Source: Streptococcus ilei (lineage in GTDB: Bacteria > Bacillota > Bacilli > Lactobacillales > Streptococcaceae). From it: a stretch of 64,000 bases of DNA. The stretch covers positions 1,054,001 through 1,118,000 of the forward strand of contig NC_022584.1 in the NCBI RefSeq assembly GCF_000479335.1, in the 5' to 3' direction. The stretch's first letter is position 1, and every line of letters starts with the position of its first letter. This document shows, piece after piece, positions 1-9,134 of this stretch. The translations under genes and the position numbers were made by a program. The notes beneath the pieces are model-generated. The model made no database searches. It saw nothing but the letters and a program-made list of their open reading frames with translations, and had not been told where the DNA came from.

Positions 1-382
1 TCAATCCCCAAATAAGCAAGTTGGCAATGACTTGAACAACGTTAAAGACGATCAATTCTTTCTTGGTAACTTCTCCTTTGAGGTCACCAATTTGTTTGCG
101 GAACAAACCAACAAAGAGACCAAACAAGCCACTAGAAATGATCCAAGTCCACCAAAGACCACCTGACATAGCGTCCTTAATAGCATGACCGATTACGCCC
201 ATCAAGAAACCAACAATTGGACCAAAAATCACACTAAAGAGGGCTTGAAGAGCGTATTGCAACTGAATGTTTGTATTTGGAGCAGGTGCCGGAATTGGAA
301 TCATTGCAATCACGACAAAGAGGGCTGCTCCAACCCCAATAGCTACAACATCCTTAATTGAAAAAGCTTGTTTTTGTTTCAT
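1..382 (-). CDS. ECF transporter S component, UPF0397 family (3' end cut off)
   Basis: Only the first 127 codons are in the window; the reading frame runs off the left edge with no stop. The protein starts [16 protein letters not shown] and is very hydrophobic, with a [12 protein letters not shown] loop followed by a [19 protein letters not shown] stretch typical of UPF0397 substrate-binding subunits of energy-coupling-factor transporters. The ATPase and T subunits would be expected further left, outside the window. The start has a Shine-Dalgarno GGAG just upstream and lies 13 nt after the SAM hydrolase stop, so it is probably the distal gene of the methionine block. The substrate is unknown. 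Confidence 0.85.
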   Translation of the reverse strand, partial: MKQKQAFSIKDVVAIGVGAALFVVIAMIPIPAPAPNTNIQLQYALQALFSVIFGPIVGFLMGVIGHAIKDAMSGGLWWTWIISSGLFGLFVGLFRKQIGDLKGEVTKKELIVFNVVQVIANLLIWGL

Positions 383-395
383 TTTTTATCTCCTA

Positions 396-1244
396 TTAAT
401 TTTCCATTTTTCTAATTTCAATATGCCAAGAAGCCCCAACTCCTACATTATAGGCCTTGGCAAAGGATCCCTGGTTGATGGCAAGACCAACACGGTAGAG
501 GGAATTGATATAAAGGATTGGCTGGCCAATCCGCACATCGGCGAAGGACTTACCATAGGTCACTTGGTTTTGGTAAACCAGCATGTCATTGTTATAAATG
601 GTTACTTCAAAGCGTTCCCCAAATGCGGGTTCCAAATGATTAAACTCTTCCCGAGTAATCGAGGTCCAAAGAGAACCAAAGCGCACATCCAAGATGTCAA
701 CGGCTCCTTTGACAAGATTGTCCTCTATAACAGTCTCCACCACAGGAATTTCTACAATATGTTCAACACTGAGCTCTGGCCCCACTTCCTCAAAGCTGAT
801 ATGCCCACTGGCCAACTTAGCTCCTGTATAGGCATAGACATCACGCCCGTGGAAGGTATAAGAAAACTCTGTATTGGCCCGACGGTTTTTGACCTCTGAA
901 ATCTCACGGATAGCAACAATCCCTACATGTTTCTTGATGAAAGATAGGGTTCCATTATCCGGAGTGACAATGTATTGATTTTTCGCCGTTTTGGCTACAA
1001 CACTCTTTCGTTTAGAGCCGACACCCGGATCAACGACCGAAACAAAGGTCGTCCCTTCTGGCCAGTAATCCACCGTCTGAAAGAGGCGGTAACTTCCTTC
1101 AAAGATATTATAAGGTGTAATGTCATGGGTCAAGTGGTGAATCTTGAGAGTTGGTGATTCCTCTAAAGCGACCCCGATCATAGCAGAGACAGCCCCATCT
1201 ACCAGACCAAAGTCTGACTGAAGGACTAGTAAATTATTGTGCAT
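396..1244 (-). CDS. SAM hydrolase / SAM hydroxide adenosyltransferase (DUF62)
   Basis: A 282-residue protein of the DUF62 (SAM-dependent chlorinase/fluorinase-like) family, whose bacterial members hydrolyse S-adenosylmethionine to adenosine and methionine. Visible family marks are LQSDFGLVDGAV at the N-terminus (the Asp-Phe-Gly core), FVSVVDPGVGS around residue 70, a TPDNGTL segment near residue 95 and YTFHGRDVYAY near residue 130. The start is preceded by GGAG with 7-nt spacing. It sits between a Trep_Strep membrane protein and an ECF S component, downstream of the methionine ABC genes, which fits turnover or salvage of SAM and its products. The family is clear; the in vivo role is inference. 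Confidence 0.88.
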   Translation of the reverse strand: MHNNLLVLQSDFGLVDGAVSAMIGVALEESPTLKIHHLTHDITPYNIFEGSYRLFQTVDYWPEGTTFVSVVDPGVGSKRKSVVAKTAKNQYIVTPDNGTLSFIKKHVGIVAIREISEVKNRRANTEFSYTFHGRDVYAYTGAKLASGHISFEEVGPELSVEHIVEIPVVETVIEDNLVKGAVDILDVRFGSLWTSITREEFNHLEPAFGERFEVTIYNNDMLVYQNQVTYGKSFADVRIGQPILYINSLYRVGLAINQGSFAKAYNVGVGASWHIEIRKMEN

Positions 1245-1261
1245 ATTTCTTCTCCATCATC

Positions 1262-1834
1262 TTATTTTCTATCTAGCTTTTGATAGACCAATTGTCCAAG
1301 AAGATAACCTAGTAGAGCTCCAAGAAGAAGGGTCAATAAAAACCAGCTTACTGTCTCCATATTCGACGGTACCATAACGCGTTCAATATAATCCATCGCT
1401 TTACCACGTGCTAGTAAAGAAGCACGGTAACTAGCAGGTTGGATCCACATCATCAGAATGGGCCCTGTCGTCGTAAAGGAAAAGAGGAGGAAAGACAAGG
1501 CATTGCCTAACTTCGACTGGTAGTGTCCACGGGCTGCGACCAATTCGGCCAAAAGACCTCCAACAACAGCAGGAAGAAAGGCTCCAGCTCCATGACGGGT
1601 GAAAAGGAAAAAAGAACCAATCACAAGAGCGACTACTAGAATGGCTCCTGTTCGTTGAATTTTTTCAACATAGACTCGATAGATCCCTCCACCAACTAGG
1701 GCGGAGAAGGCTGGAGCATAAAACATGTTTCCTCGATTGTCAACCAGACTTCCCAGTAGGACGCCTAATCCAATGGCAAGAAAATACAAGCCTGCAAAGG
1801 CTGCAACCTGCTTAAACTGATGTTTCTGTATCAT
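1262..1834 (-). CDS. Trep_Strep/MptD-like integral membrane protein, putative ECF S component
   Basis: A 190-residue, strongly hydrophobic protein with about five or six membrane segments. Its length, the N-terminal FAGLYFLAIGLGVLLG helix and the DNRGNMFYAPAFSALVGG loop match the Trep_Strep (MptD-type) family of putative ECF substrate-binding subunits. It lies 21 nt after metP, the same place where a membrane protein of this size follows metP in Streptococcus pneumoniae. Its transport substrate cannot be read from the sequence. Being between metP and a SAM hydrolase suggests methionine, SAM or adenosine-related compounds, which is inference only. Confidence 0.7.
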   Translation of the reverse strand: MIQKHQFKQVAAFAGLYFLAIGLGVLLGSLVDNRGNMFYAPAFSALVGGGIYRVYVEKIQRTGAILVVALVIGSFFLFTRHGAGAFLPAVVGGLLAELVAARGHYQSKLGNALSFLLFSFTTTGPILMMWIQPASYRASLLARGKAMDYIERVMVPSNMETVSWFLLTLLLGALLGYLLGQLVYQKLDRK

Positions 1835-1855
1835 TTTTATTTACCTTACCCGTCC

Positions 1856-2548
1856 TCATCGGTGACTAATTTTTTTGGTTAAGAAATCACCAATAAATTG
1901 AATAAAGAAAATCAACAGCAGAATCAAGAAGGTTGCTAGCAAGGTAACGTCATTATTAAAGCGTTGGTAACCATATGAAATAGCCACGTTTCCGAGACCA
2001 CCTGCTCCAATCGCACCCGCCATGGCTGTTTCACCAACCAAGGAAATGAGGGTCACGGTTGTGACACGAATCAAATCAGGAAGTCCTTCACGAAGGTAGA
2101 CACCAACAATATCCCAAAAGGTTGCCCCACTAGCTTGAGCTGCTTCAATCACACCACGGTCAAGCTCAGATAAAACGACTTGAACTTGGCGGGCAAAGAA
2201 AGGAAAGACAGCTAAAGATAGGGGAACTAAGGCCGCCGTAGGACCAATCCCAGTTCCGACAATCATACGAGTAAAGGGATTGATCAAGGCTAGCAAGATG
2301 ATAAAAGGAATGGCACGGAAGATGGACGTGATTTTATCCAAGATATGGAAAACCAATTTATTCTCGATAATCCCACCAGGTGCTGTCAAGACTAATAATA
2401 ATCCTGCAATGAGTCCCAATAAACCACCAATCACAAAAGAGATAAAGGTCATGTAAAGGGTCAGATAAATCGCTGTTCCCCATCCAGCTTGGCCACTCCA
2501 GCCCATCCGGTAAACATTTGGTAGATAGGTTTGAATAAAGTCAATCAT
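1856..2548 (-). CDS. metP: Methionine ABC transporter permease
   Basis: A 230-residue MetI-type permease with five or so membrane helices. The EAA-like loop is visible as [26 protein letters not shown], the segment that docks on the ATPase. The start overlaps the metN stop by 4 nt (ATGA), so the two are translationally coupled. With metN and metQ it forms the D/L-methionine importer in the cytoplasmic membrane. Confidence 0.95.
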   Translation of the reverse strand: MIDFIQTYLPNVYRMGWSGQAGWGTAIYLTLYMTFISFVIGGLLGLIAGLLLVLTAPGGIIENKLVFHILDKITSIFRAIPFIILLALINPFTRMIVGTGIGPTAALVPLSLAVFPFFARQVQVVLSELDRGVIEAAQASGATFWDIVGVYLREGLPDLIRVTTVTLISLVGETAMAGAIGAGGLGNVAISYGYQRFNNDVTLLATFLILLLIFFIQFIGDFLTKKISHR

Positions 2549-3612
2549 GCATTACTCCCTTCTTTTAAGACACGCACAGAAACACCTGCTGCTTGTAGAT
2601 CCCGCTGTGCTGCAGTTAGATTCGCTGCTTCCCCAGTAAGGATAACAACCAACTCACCAACAGGGGTATGATCCAAAATTTCAATGTTTCCGTGTAGAAT
2701 ATTAGCAGACACTTGGTACTGTTTATAAATATCGTTGATAATCGCTGTGTCTGTCACCGAACCAGAATATTTCAAATGGGCTAAAACAGAATCAGCTGGC
2801 AATTTCTTAACAATTTGTTGCTGGTTGATTTTCACCATAGCTTCCTCGATTCCTGTTGCAGTTGTGATGAAGTCTTGTGTCAATTCGTTCTTAGGATTAG
2901 AGAAGATGTCTAAAACAGAGCCTTCTTCAATCAATTCACCATTTTGCATGACAGCCACTCGATTGGCAATGTCTTTAACGATCTGCATTTCATGGGTAAT
3001 CAAGACCACTGTCAAGCCCAACTTCTGATTCAGCTCTTGCAGAAGAGCAAGGATTTGTTTGGTCGTTTTTGGATCTAGGGCGGATGTTGATTCGTCAGAA
3101 ATCAAAATCTTTGGATCGTTGGCGAGCGCACGCGCAATCGCTACCCGTTGCTTTTGTCCACCAGACAATTGAGCCGGATAGTTATCTGCCCGATCTGACA
3201 GCCCAACTAGGTCCAACAACTTGGCTACTTTTTCAGCCTTTTGTTCTTTAGATAAGTTTGAATGTTTGAGGGCAAAAGCCACGTTTTCAGCAGCAGTCAT
3301 TTGGGCCATTAGATTGAAATGTTGGAAAATCATACCAATGTCCCGACGTTTTTGACGTAAAGCAGCCGCATTTAGGGTCACCTGATCTTGATAGATGACA
3401 TCCCCATCTACGGTGATCGTTCCTGCTGTTGGTACCTGCAAGAGATTGATGACCCGTACAAGAGTTGATTTCCCTGCTCCAGAATAACCAACAATCCCGT
3501 AAATGTCCCCTTCATTGATATGAATGGTCACATCCTTTACAGCTGAAATTTCACGTTTTTTCTGATGAAAGGTAACATCGATATGGTCCAGTTTGATAAT
3601 TTCTTTACTCAT
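2545..3612 (-). CDS. metN: Methionine ABC transporter ATP-binding protein
   Basis: A 355-residue ABC ATPase. Walker A is [10 protein letters not shown] (about residue 43), the Q-loop MIFQHFNLM, the signature [15 protein letters not shown] and Walker [14 protein letters not shown]; the H-loop is VLITHEM. About 100 residues after the ATPase domain form a NIL/ACT-like domain, which in the MetN family binds methionine and gives trans-inhibition. It overlaps the preceding M20 peptidase by 8 nt and metP by 4 nt. Confidence 0.96.
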   Translation of the reverse strand: MSKEIIKLDHIDVTFHQKKREISAVKDVTIHINEGDIYGIVGYSGAGKSTLVRVINLLQVPTAGTITVDGDVIYQDQVTLNAAALRQKRRDIGMIFQHFNLMAQMTAAENVAFALKHSNLSKEQKAEKVAKLLDLVGLSDRADNYPAQLSGGQKQRVAIARALANDPKILISDESTSALDPKTTKQILALLQELNQKLGLTVVLITHEMQIVKDIANRVAVMQNGELIEEGSVLDIFSNPKNELTQDFITTATGIEEAMVKINQQQIVKKLPADSVLAHLKYSGSVTDTAIINDIYKQYQVSANILHGNIEILDHTPVGELVVILTGEAANLTAAQRDLQAAGVSVRVLKEGSNA

Positions 3613-4978
3613 AACTTGTGATTAACTCCTTAATTAATTCAATATGGGTATAGTAGTCAGCAATTTTTACATTCTCATCGCCACCATGATCTCGACTATT
3701 GGCATTTCCGATTCCAAAGGCAGCCATTGGCACTTGCAAGGCCTCAAAGACCGTATGCATAGGACCAGTACCTGCAGTTGTTGGAAGGACACAGACCCCT
3801 TCTGGATAAAAGCGTTTGGCCAGATCAATCACATTGAGAATGGAAGGCGCACTCATATCACTCCGATAGCTCATTTCCCCTAGGGTATAGATTAAATCAA
3901 TCTTCTCAAAGCCATTTTTATCTAACTGAGCACGAATCAGTTCTAAGACTTGTTTGGGTTCCAAGCCAGGTACCAACCGAACTTCCATCTTGGCTCGAGC
4001 TTCGGCAGGTAGAATGGTCTTGACTCCTTGACCCTGGTAGCCTGTCCCCAAGCCTTCAATGTTCATGGCTGGTTCAAAATAAAATCGTTTCAAGAACTCA
4101 CTGCGTTCCTCTTTCAAGATAGGCAATTGGAGATTGTAAATCTCAGTCACATCGTCTGCTGTCTTATTGGCATAGCGGTCAATCAAGGCCAGTTCCCGCT
4201 CGTTAGGCTCCTCAATCAAATCATAGAGGCCATCCACCAAGATGCGACCGTCTTTATCCCGAAGGCTGGACAAAGCATTGAGCAGATACCAGGATGCTGA
4301 ATCCACCACTCCACCATAGCTGGAATGGATATCCACATCTGCACTTTTGACCACCATGTCAAAGGTAACAATCCCCTTGTTTCCACCTGAGATTTCCAGT
4401 TCCCCTTGTTGGTTACGGGTCCCTTGTTCCCAGACCAAGAGGTCTGCCCCCCGCAGGTGTTTTTTGTGTTTGGCTAGATACTTGTCCAGATCCGTTGAGG
4501 CAGATTCTTCTGCTCCTTCGATAATGAAGGTAATATTAACCGGAAGATCGCCATTCTCACGGATATATTTCCGAATAGCGGTCAAGCGTGCGGTAATATG
4601 ACCCTTGTCGTCATCTACCCCTCGACCATACATGGTCCCGTAATGGACCGAAAGCGTGAAGGGATCACTTGTCCAAGGCTGGTCGCCATCAGCTGGAACT
4701 GTGTCGTAATGGTTGTAGAAAATGATGGTCTTCGCATCCGGATTGGGTGAAACAAATTTAGCAATAACAAATGGTGCTGTATAACTGTCATCAACAGTCA
4801 CCTTAGCCCCCGCAGCTGTGAAGATTTCTCCCAAGTAGGTCGCCACTTCTTTTAAACCAATCTGCTGGGCAAAGATGGACCGCTTGGAGATGAGAGTTCT
4901 CAGGACTTCAAAATAATGCTGAGCGACCTCATCATTTTCAAATTTGCGTATTTGTTCTGTCTCTCTTGGATTGGACAT
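3605..4978 (-). CDS. M20 family metallopeptidase (ArgE/DapE/dipeptidase type)
   Basis: A 457-residue M20 zinc peptidase lying inside the methionine transport operon, as in S. pneumoniae. Metal and catalytic motifs are in order: [10 protein letters not shown] (His, Asp), GRGVDDDKG (bridging Asp), EGAEESAS (general base Glu plus ligand Glu) and the late HGGDEN His. The second of two adjacent ATGs is chosen because AGGAGG then sits 5 nt upstream, whereas the first ATG (4981) would have only 2 nt. Probably a cytosolic di- or oligopeptidase or deacylase freeing methionine or other residues; the substrate is not determinable here. Confidence 0.9.
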   Translation of the reverse strand: MSNPRETEQIRKFENDEVAQHYFEVLRTLISKRSIFAQQIGLKEVATYLGEIFTAAGAKVTVDDSYTAPFVIAKFVSPNPDAKTIIFYNHYDTVPADGDQPWTSDPFTLSVHYGTMYGRGVDDDKGHITARLTAIRKYIRENGDLPVNITFIIEGAEESASTDLDKYLAKHKKHLRGADLLVWEQGTRNQQGELEISGGNKGIVTFDMVVKSADVDIHSSYGGVVDSASWYLLNALSSLRDKDGRILVDGLYDLIEEPNERELALIDRYANKTADDVTEIYNLQLPILKEERSEFLKRFYFEPAMNIEGLGTGYQGQGVKTILPAEARAKMEVRLVPGLEPKQVLELIRAQLDKNGFEKIDLIYTLGEMSYRSDMSAPSILNVIDLAKRFYPEGVCVLPTTAGTGPMHTVFEALQVPMAAFGIGNANSRDHGGDENVKIADYYTHIELIKELITSYE

Positions 4979-5046
4979 CATTTCCTCCTACTATACACGA
5001 TAAGAGGTAGAGAAAATCTTCTCCACCTCTCTATTCATCCTCTTGA

Positions 5047-5919
5047 TTACCAAACTGGTTGGTCCATACCGTCTGAAGATTCTTCAATCACTTTCTTCAC
5101 ATTGTCAGTATGGTAGGCTTTGATAATAGCTTCGATTGCTTTCGCTTTATCAGATGATTTCCAATCTTTCTTAGCTGCAATCAAGTTATACCATTGTTTA
5201 GAGTTGCTGTTTGCTTTTTCTACAAAGAGAGCTTTCTTGTAATCAATACCTGCTTCACGAACGAAGGTGTTATTGATGATCGCTGCATCAACTGATGGAA
5301 GTGAAGAAGCTGTTTGAGAAGCATCCAACTCAGAAATTGTCAAGTTCTTTGGATTGTCTTTGATGTTGCTGATGGTAGCCAATTCCCCATCTTTTGTATC
5401 CAACTTGATCAAACCAGCTGATTCCAATACATACAAGGCACGGCTTTCGTTTGTTGGGTCGTTTGGTACTGCAATGGTACCTTTTTCAGGAATGTCTTTC
5501 ACATCTGTGTATTTGTTCTTTCCATCTTTTGTACCAGAGTAAAGACGGATTGGCGCAATATAAGTATCTGCTACAGAAACTAGATCTGCGCTGTTTTCTT
5601 TGTTCCAGTTTTCAAGGTAGTTGTAATGTTGGAAAGCGTTGATATCCACATCTCCATCACGAACAGCTTGGTTTGGTTGTGAGTAGTCTGTAAACTGAGT
5701 GAATTCCAATTTGATGTTTGCTTTTGCATCATCTAAGTTCTTTTGCACTTCTTTCCAACGAGCTTCTTCTGTATCACTTAAGTTCATCACCCCAACTTTA
5801 ACAGTTGTCACACCATCTTTATCAGATGATTTAGATGATTTTGAAGAACCACATGCTGCTAAAGCAAATGTTGCAACGGTAGCAAGAGCTGCTACTCCAA
5901 AAAGTTTTGTTAATTTCAT
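5047..5919 (-). CDS. metQ: Methionine-binding lipoprotein
   Basis: A 290-residue NlpA/MetQ lipoprotein. The signal peptide ends in the lipobox LAAC with the lipidated cysteine at residue 23, followed by a Ser/Lys-rich linker. The mature part carries the family features VKVGVMNLSDTEEARW, a DINAFQHYNYLENW motif and AVPNDPTNESRALYVLE. It delivers methionine to MetNP on the outer face of the membrane. RBS AAGGAG lies 9 nt before the ATG. It is 33 nt downstream of another binding lipoprotein, probably in one transcript. Confidence 0.95.
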   Translation of the reverse strand: MKLTKLFGVAALATVATFALAACGSSKSSKSSDKDGVTTVKVGVMNLSDTEEARWKEVQKNLDDAKANIKLEFTQFTDYSQPNQAVRDGDVDINAFQHYNYLENWNKENSADLVSVADTYIAPIRLYSGTKDGKNKYTDVKDIPEKGTIAVPNDPTNESRALYVLESAGLIKLDTKDGELATISNIKDNPKNLTISELDASQTASSLPSVDAAIINNTFVREAGIDYKKALFVEKANSNSKQWYNLIAAKKDWKSSDKAKAIEAIIKAYHTDNVKKVIEESSDGMDQPVW

Positions 5920-5952
5920 ATTCTTTTCTCCTTATGATGTTTTTAAATAACC

Positions 5953-6780
5953 TTATTTAATATCAGAAGCTTCTGGAAGGAAAGTTCCACCGAAGTACTT
6001 CTTAGACAATTTTTCCAGTGTCCCATCTTCGTACAATTCTTTGATCCGTTTGTTGACGAAGGTTTCCAATTCTTTCTCACCTTTAGCAAGGATTGGGTAT
6101 ACGTATGGTTGTTTATCGCTTGGTAGTTCGATGACCTCCAAGTTATCCAAGCCTTGGTCCTTGATGATGGCCTCAACTGTCAAACGTTCAAAAATCTTAT
6201 AATCTGAACGGCCATCGCTCAAATTAGCCAGAATGGATTGGATGGTGCCCTCTGTATATTTGAGTTCTGTTGGATTATCCTTATGTTCTTTATTGTAGGC
6301 TTCCAACTGTTTCGCTGTAGAAGTTCCTTGGATGACCTCTGTAGACTTGCCACCGATATCATCTAATGACTTGATACCTGATCCTTTTTTAACCACTAAG
6401 ACCACTGGGTTCTTTGCGTAAGGATTTGGATACAAGTATTTTTCCGCACGTTTTTCATCGTAGCTAAGGTTGCTGACACCGATTTGGTAACGATCACCGT
6501 CTAAGCCCGCAAAGATTGAAGACCACTCTGTCTTATTAAAGTTGACTTCATATTTTTCTGATCCTTTGAAGATTTCACGCATGACTTCGATTTCATAACC
6601 CGTCAATTCACCATCCTTATCATAAGTGAAGGGTTTGGTTGTTCCAACCGTTGCGACTTCAATGGTCCGTTTTCCACTTGATTGACTTGATGACTTTGAT
6701 GAGCAAGCTACCAAAGTCCCAACTGCCGCCAAGCCCACAAGACTCAAACCAACATATTTGATGAATTTATTCAATTTCAT
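5953..6780 (-). CDS. Amino-acid ABC transporter substrate-binding lipoprotein (possibly cystine)
   Basis: A 275-residue type 3 (polar amino acid) solute-binding protein. Signal peptide with lipobox LVAC, cysteine at residue 26. The core shows [23 protein letters not shown] and [27 protein letters not shown], typical of cystine/polar amino-acid binders. No permease or ATPase of its own is present, so it must share a transporter encoded elsewhere. It is the first gene of the methionine operon, preceded by AAGGAG and a promoter with a CYS-box-like palindrome; that context points to a sulfur amino acid, but the ligand is inference. Confidence 0.88.
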   Translation of the reverse strand: MKLNKFIKYVGLSLVGLAAVGTLVACSSKSSSQSSGKRTIEVATVGTTKPFTYDKDGELTGYEIEVMREIFKGSEKYEVNFNKTEWSSIFAGLDGDRYQIGVSNLSYDEKRAEKYLYPNPYAKNPVVLVVKKGSGIKSLDDIGGKSTEVIQGTSTAKQLEAYNKEHKDNPTELKYTEGTIQSILANLSDGRSDYKIFERLTVEAIIKDQGLDNLEVIELPSDKQPYVYPILAKGEKELETFVNKRIKELYEDGTLEKLSKKYFGGTFLPEASDIK

Positions 6781-6863
6781 TTGTTCTCCTTTTCACTAAA
6801 ATTGTTTATTCCTCTGTAAAAAAACAGCTTTTTCCATCATATCAAAATTCCTAACTCTTGGGT

Positions 6864-6903
6864 ATTATATTTTCTTTATGGAGGTGATAGGTTTTATCTA
6901 TCA
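6864..6903 (-). promoter_or_regulatory. Promoter of the metQ operon with a CmbR/CysR-type CYS-box-like site
   Basis: On the minus strand TGATAGATAAAACCTATCA (6903 to 6885) has the TGATA-N9-TATCA layout described for streptococcal CYS-boxes of the LysR regulator CmbR. The consensus third TGATA half-site is absent. A good -10 TATAAT follows (6869 to 6864); the -35 is poor, as expected for an activator-dependent promoter. The palindrome starts just 4 nt beyond the hmrA stop codon. Confidence 0.55.
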
Positions 6904-6907
6904 CGTC

Positions 6908-8050
6908 TCATTTGGTTGAAAATTTTTCCAGCAAAGCGAGGGCATTTTCTACGTAATAGGGAACCGATACTGCAAAAGCAGCATCATCTATGACCATGCT
7001 ATCATGGTGGAGATCCGGTGCATCCGGTGCACCATTCGATCCAATAAAAGCAAAAACCCCTGGGATTTTCTCCTGATAAAAGGCGAAATCTTCACCCGCT
7101 GTCGATGGCTGAGCCTCTACAACTTCTGCAAAAGACTTAGACCAGCGAAAGACTTTTTTAGCCAAGGCCTTATCATTATAGGTGACCGGGGGCGTCTTGC
7201 CCCATTCAAACTGGACCATGACTCCTGTACTATTGGAGATTTGCTCAATCACGCGAATGAAATCCGCTTTTAGGCGTTTCTGGAGATCTGGATTAAAGGT
7301 TCGAATAGTTCCTTCAAAATAACCAGACTTTGGTAGAACATTCCAGGTTGAACCAGCTTCGATATGGGTCACAGATAGAACGGCTGTCTCAAATGGCGAA
7401 ACCGTGCGAGAGACCAAGGTCTGCAACTGCTGGACCATACTAGTGATTGCTACAACAGTGTCCAAACCGAGATCCGGCCTGGCAGCATGACTGCTCACCC
7501 CAGTGACAGTCACCTTAAATTTTTCAACCCCTGCCATCATAGCTCCTGGGCGCAAGGCCAACTGACCCGCAGGCAAAGACGGCATATTATGAAAGCCAAG
7601 GATAGCCTCTACATCTTCTAGGAGTCCGGTCGCTAATACAGCAGATGCTCCCTCAGAAGTCTCCTCAGCTGGCTGAAAGATGAAGCGAATCGTTCCCTTT
7701 AAGTCCGCTTCCATACCTTTTAGGACTTCTGCAGCCCCTAAGAGGCTCACCTGGTGGAAGTCATGACCACAGGCATGCATGACACCAGGGTTTTGACTTT
7801 GATAGTCGAGACCCGTGTTCTCCTGAATTGGAAGGGCATCAATATCTGCGCGAAGGGCAATGATAGGTTTACCCTGCCCAATTTCAGCAATCAAGCCTGT
7901 TTTTAATCCACTGTTTAAAATGCGTACACCAAGCTTTTCCAAATAGGCTTTGAGATAAGCTGTGGTTTGGTATTCTTGTCCAGACAATTCTGGATGCTGA
8001 TGCACATAATGCCGAATGGGCACTAGATGTTCATAGGAAAATGAAACCAT
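6908..8050 (-). CDS. M20D amidohydrolase (N-acyl-L-amino acid amidohydrolase, HmrA-like)
   Basis: A 380-residue peptidase of the M20D subfamily. Motifs: HQHPELSGQEY near the N-terminus, ALRADIDALPIQE, MHACGHDFHQVSLLG (metal ligands Cys/His/Asp), QPAEETSEGA and a late LHHDSM histidine. The start at 8050 is chosen over an in-frame TTG/ATG further up because AAAGGGG sits 7 nt before it. Such enzymes release amino acids from N-acyl or amino-acyl conjugates in the cytosol. It lies directly upstream of the methionine operon but has its own upstream region with a MET-box-like palindrome. Confidence 0.88.
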   Translation of the reverse strand: MVSFSYEHLVPIRHYVHQHPELSGQEYQTTAYLKAYLEKLGVRILNSGLKTGLIAEIGQGKPIIALRADIDALPIQENTGLDYQSQNPGVMHACGHDFHQVSLLGAAEVLKGMEADLKGTIRFIFQPAEETSEGASAVLATGLLEDVEAILGFHNMPSLPAGQLALRPGAMMAGVEKFKVTVTGVSSHAARPDLGLDTVVAITSMVQQLQTLVSRTVSPFETAVLSVTHIEAGSTWNVLPKSGYFEGTIRTFNPDLQKRLKADFIRVIEQISNSTGVMVQFEWGKTPPVTYNDKALAKKVFRWSKSFAEVVEAQPSTAGEDFAFYQEKIPGVFAFIGSNGAPDAPDLHHDSMVIDDAAFAVSVPYYVENALALLEKFSTK

Positions 8051-8128
8051 TTCTCGTCCCCTTTCTAGCATAGTTCTATTCTATCACTGTGATCTCTATT
8101 CGTCTAATTCCTATTTTTTTCTCTCAGT

Positions 8129-8145
8129 TATAGCTAGGGACTATA
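8129..8145. promoter_or_regulatory. MET-box-like palindrome upstream of hmrA-like gene
   Basis: TATAGCTAGGGACTATA has the length (17) and both 5-nt ends of the streptococcal MtaR MET-box consensus TATAGTTTNAAACTATA, but the inner TTT/AAA is not conserved. It lies about 80 nt upstream of the M20D start. A weak call based on spacing and outer arms. Confidence 0.3.
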
Positions 8146-8193
8146 TCATTATTTTCATGACCTCTCCCACCTTTCCTAAAAAGCCGAAGCACA

Positions 8194-8228
8194 AGAAAAA
8201 AACCTTTGAAGAAATCATCTTCAAAGGT
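8194..8228 (-). terminator. Intrinsic terminator of yebC
   Basis: Perfect 11-bp stem ACCTTTGAAGA / TCTTCAAAGGT (8202-8212 with 8218-8228), 5-nt loop, followed on the minus strand by a T7 run. It starts 10 nt beyond the yebC stop. Confidence 0.9.
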
Positions 8229-8237
8229 CTATTTCTA

Positions 8238-8954
8238 TTAGAATCCATCTACGTTGGTGTAGATTTTTTGAACATCTTCGTCGTCTTCAAGAACACTGTA
8301 GAGTTTTTCAAAGGTTTCCAAGTCTTCACCTGACAACTCTACTTCTGACTGAGGAATCATCTCCAATTCAGTCACTTGGAATTCTTCGATACCTGATTCA
8401 CGCAATGCAACGATAGCCTTGTGAAGGTCAGTTGGAGCTGTGTAAACAGTGATGGTTCCTTCTTCTGCTTCGACATCGTCTACATCCACATCTGCCTCGA
8501 GCAAAAGCTCAAAGATAGCATCCGCATCGTCACCAGCAAAGACGATGACACCCTTGTTGTCAAAGAGGTAAGATACAGAACCAGAAGCTCCCATGTTCCC
8601 ACCATTTTTACCAAAAGCCGCACGGACATTGGCAGCTGTACGGTTAACGTTTGACGTCAAGGTATCAACGATCAACATAGAACCATTTGGTCCGAACCCT
8701 TCGTAACGTCCTTCTGTAAAGGTTTCGTCCGTGTTTCCTTTTGCCTTATCGATCGCTTTATCAATCACGTGTTTTGGCACTTGCGCTTGTTTAGCACGGT
8801 CGATAACGAATTTCAAAGCAGTATTCAATTCTGGATCTGGTTCACCTTTTTTAGCGGCTACATAGATCTCAACACCAAATTTGGCATATACTTTTGAGTT
8901 GGCACCATCTTTGGCAGTTTTCTTGGCTACAATATTTGCCCATTTACGTCCCAT
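8238..8954 (-). CDS. yebC: YebC/PmpR family regulator / translation factor
   Basis: A 238-residue YebC family protein. It starts [27 protein letters not shown] and has the family core [36 protein letters not shown] around residues 96-130. Members act as DNA-binding regulators, and recent work on the family links them to relief of ribosome stalling at prolines. AAGGAG lies 8 nt before the ATG. Monocistronic, with its own terminator. Confidence 0.95.
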   Translation of the reverse strand: MGRKWANIVAKKTAKDGANSKVYAKFGVEIYVAAKKGEPDPELNTALKFVIDRAKQAQVPKHVIDKAIDKAKGNTDETFTEGRYEGFGPNGSMLIVDTLTSNVNRTAANVRAAFGKNGGNMGASGSVSYLFDNKGVIVFAGDDADAIFELLLEADVDVDDVEAEEGTITVYTAPTDLHKAIVALRESGIEEFQVTELEMIPQSEVELSGEDLETFEKLYSVLEDDEDVQKIYTNVDGF

Positions 8955-9048
8955 GAGGATTCTCCTTGTGTTTGGTTCATATTATTTTCAATCTTTAACA
9001 TTATATCACAAATCGCCTAACTTAGACTAGAATTTTCTATTTTTAGCG

Positions 9049-9117
9049 GGGGATTTTATGGGAACTTTCTTCCAGCAGAGAACTTGATAATTCTATATCA
9101 GCTATCAAAAAATCCCC
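9049..9117 (-). other. Stem-closed region downstream of tmcAL
   Basis: Between tmcAL and yebC, GGGGATTTT (9049-9057) pairs perfectly with AAAATCCCC (9109-9117), and an inner TTGATA/TATCAA pair is nested inside. There is no T-run, so it is not a classic terminator. It may still protect or terminate the tmcAL transcript. Confidence 0.35.
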
Positions 9118-9134
9118 ACCCTCAAGTAAACTGT

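Noticed and set aside
267..899. Long plus-strand open frame opposite the SAM hydrolase and ECF gene
   Set aside because: It lies antisense to two clear genes, has no ribosome site and low-complexity composition; a shadow frame.
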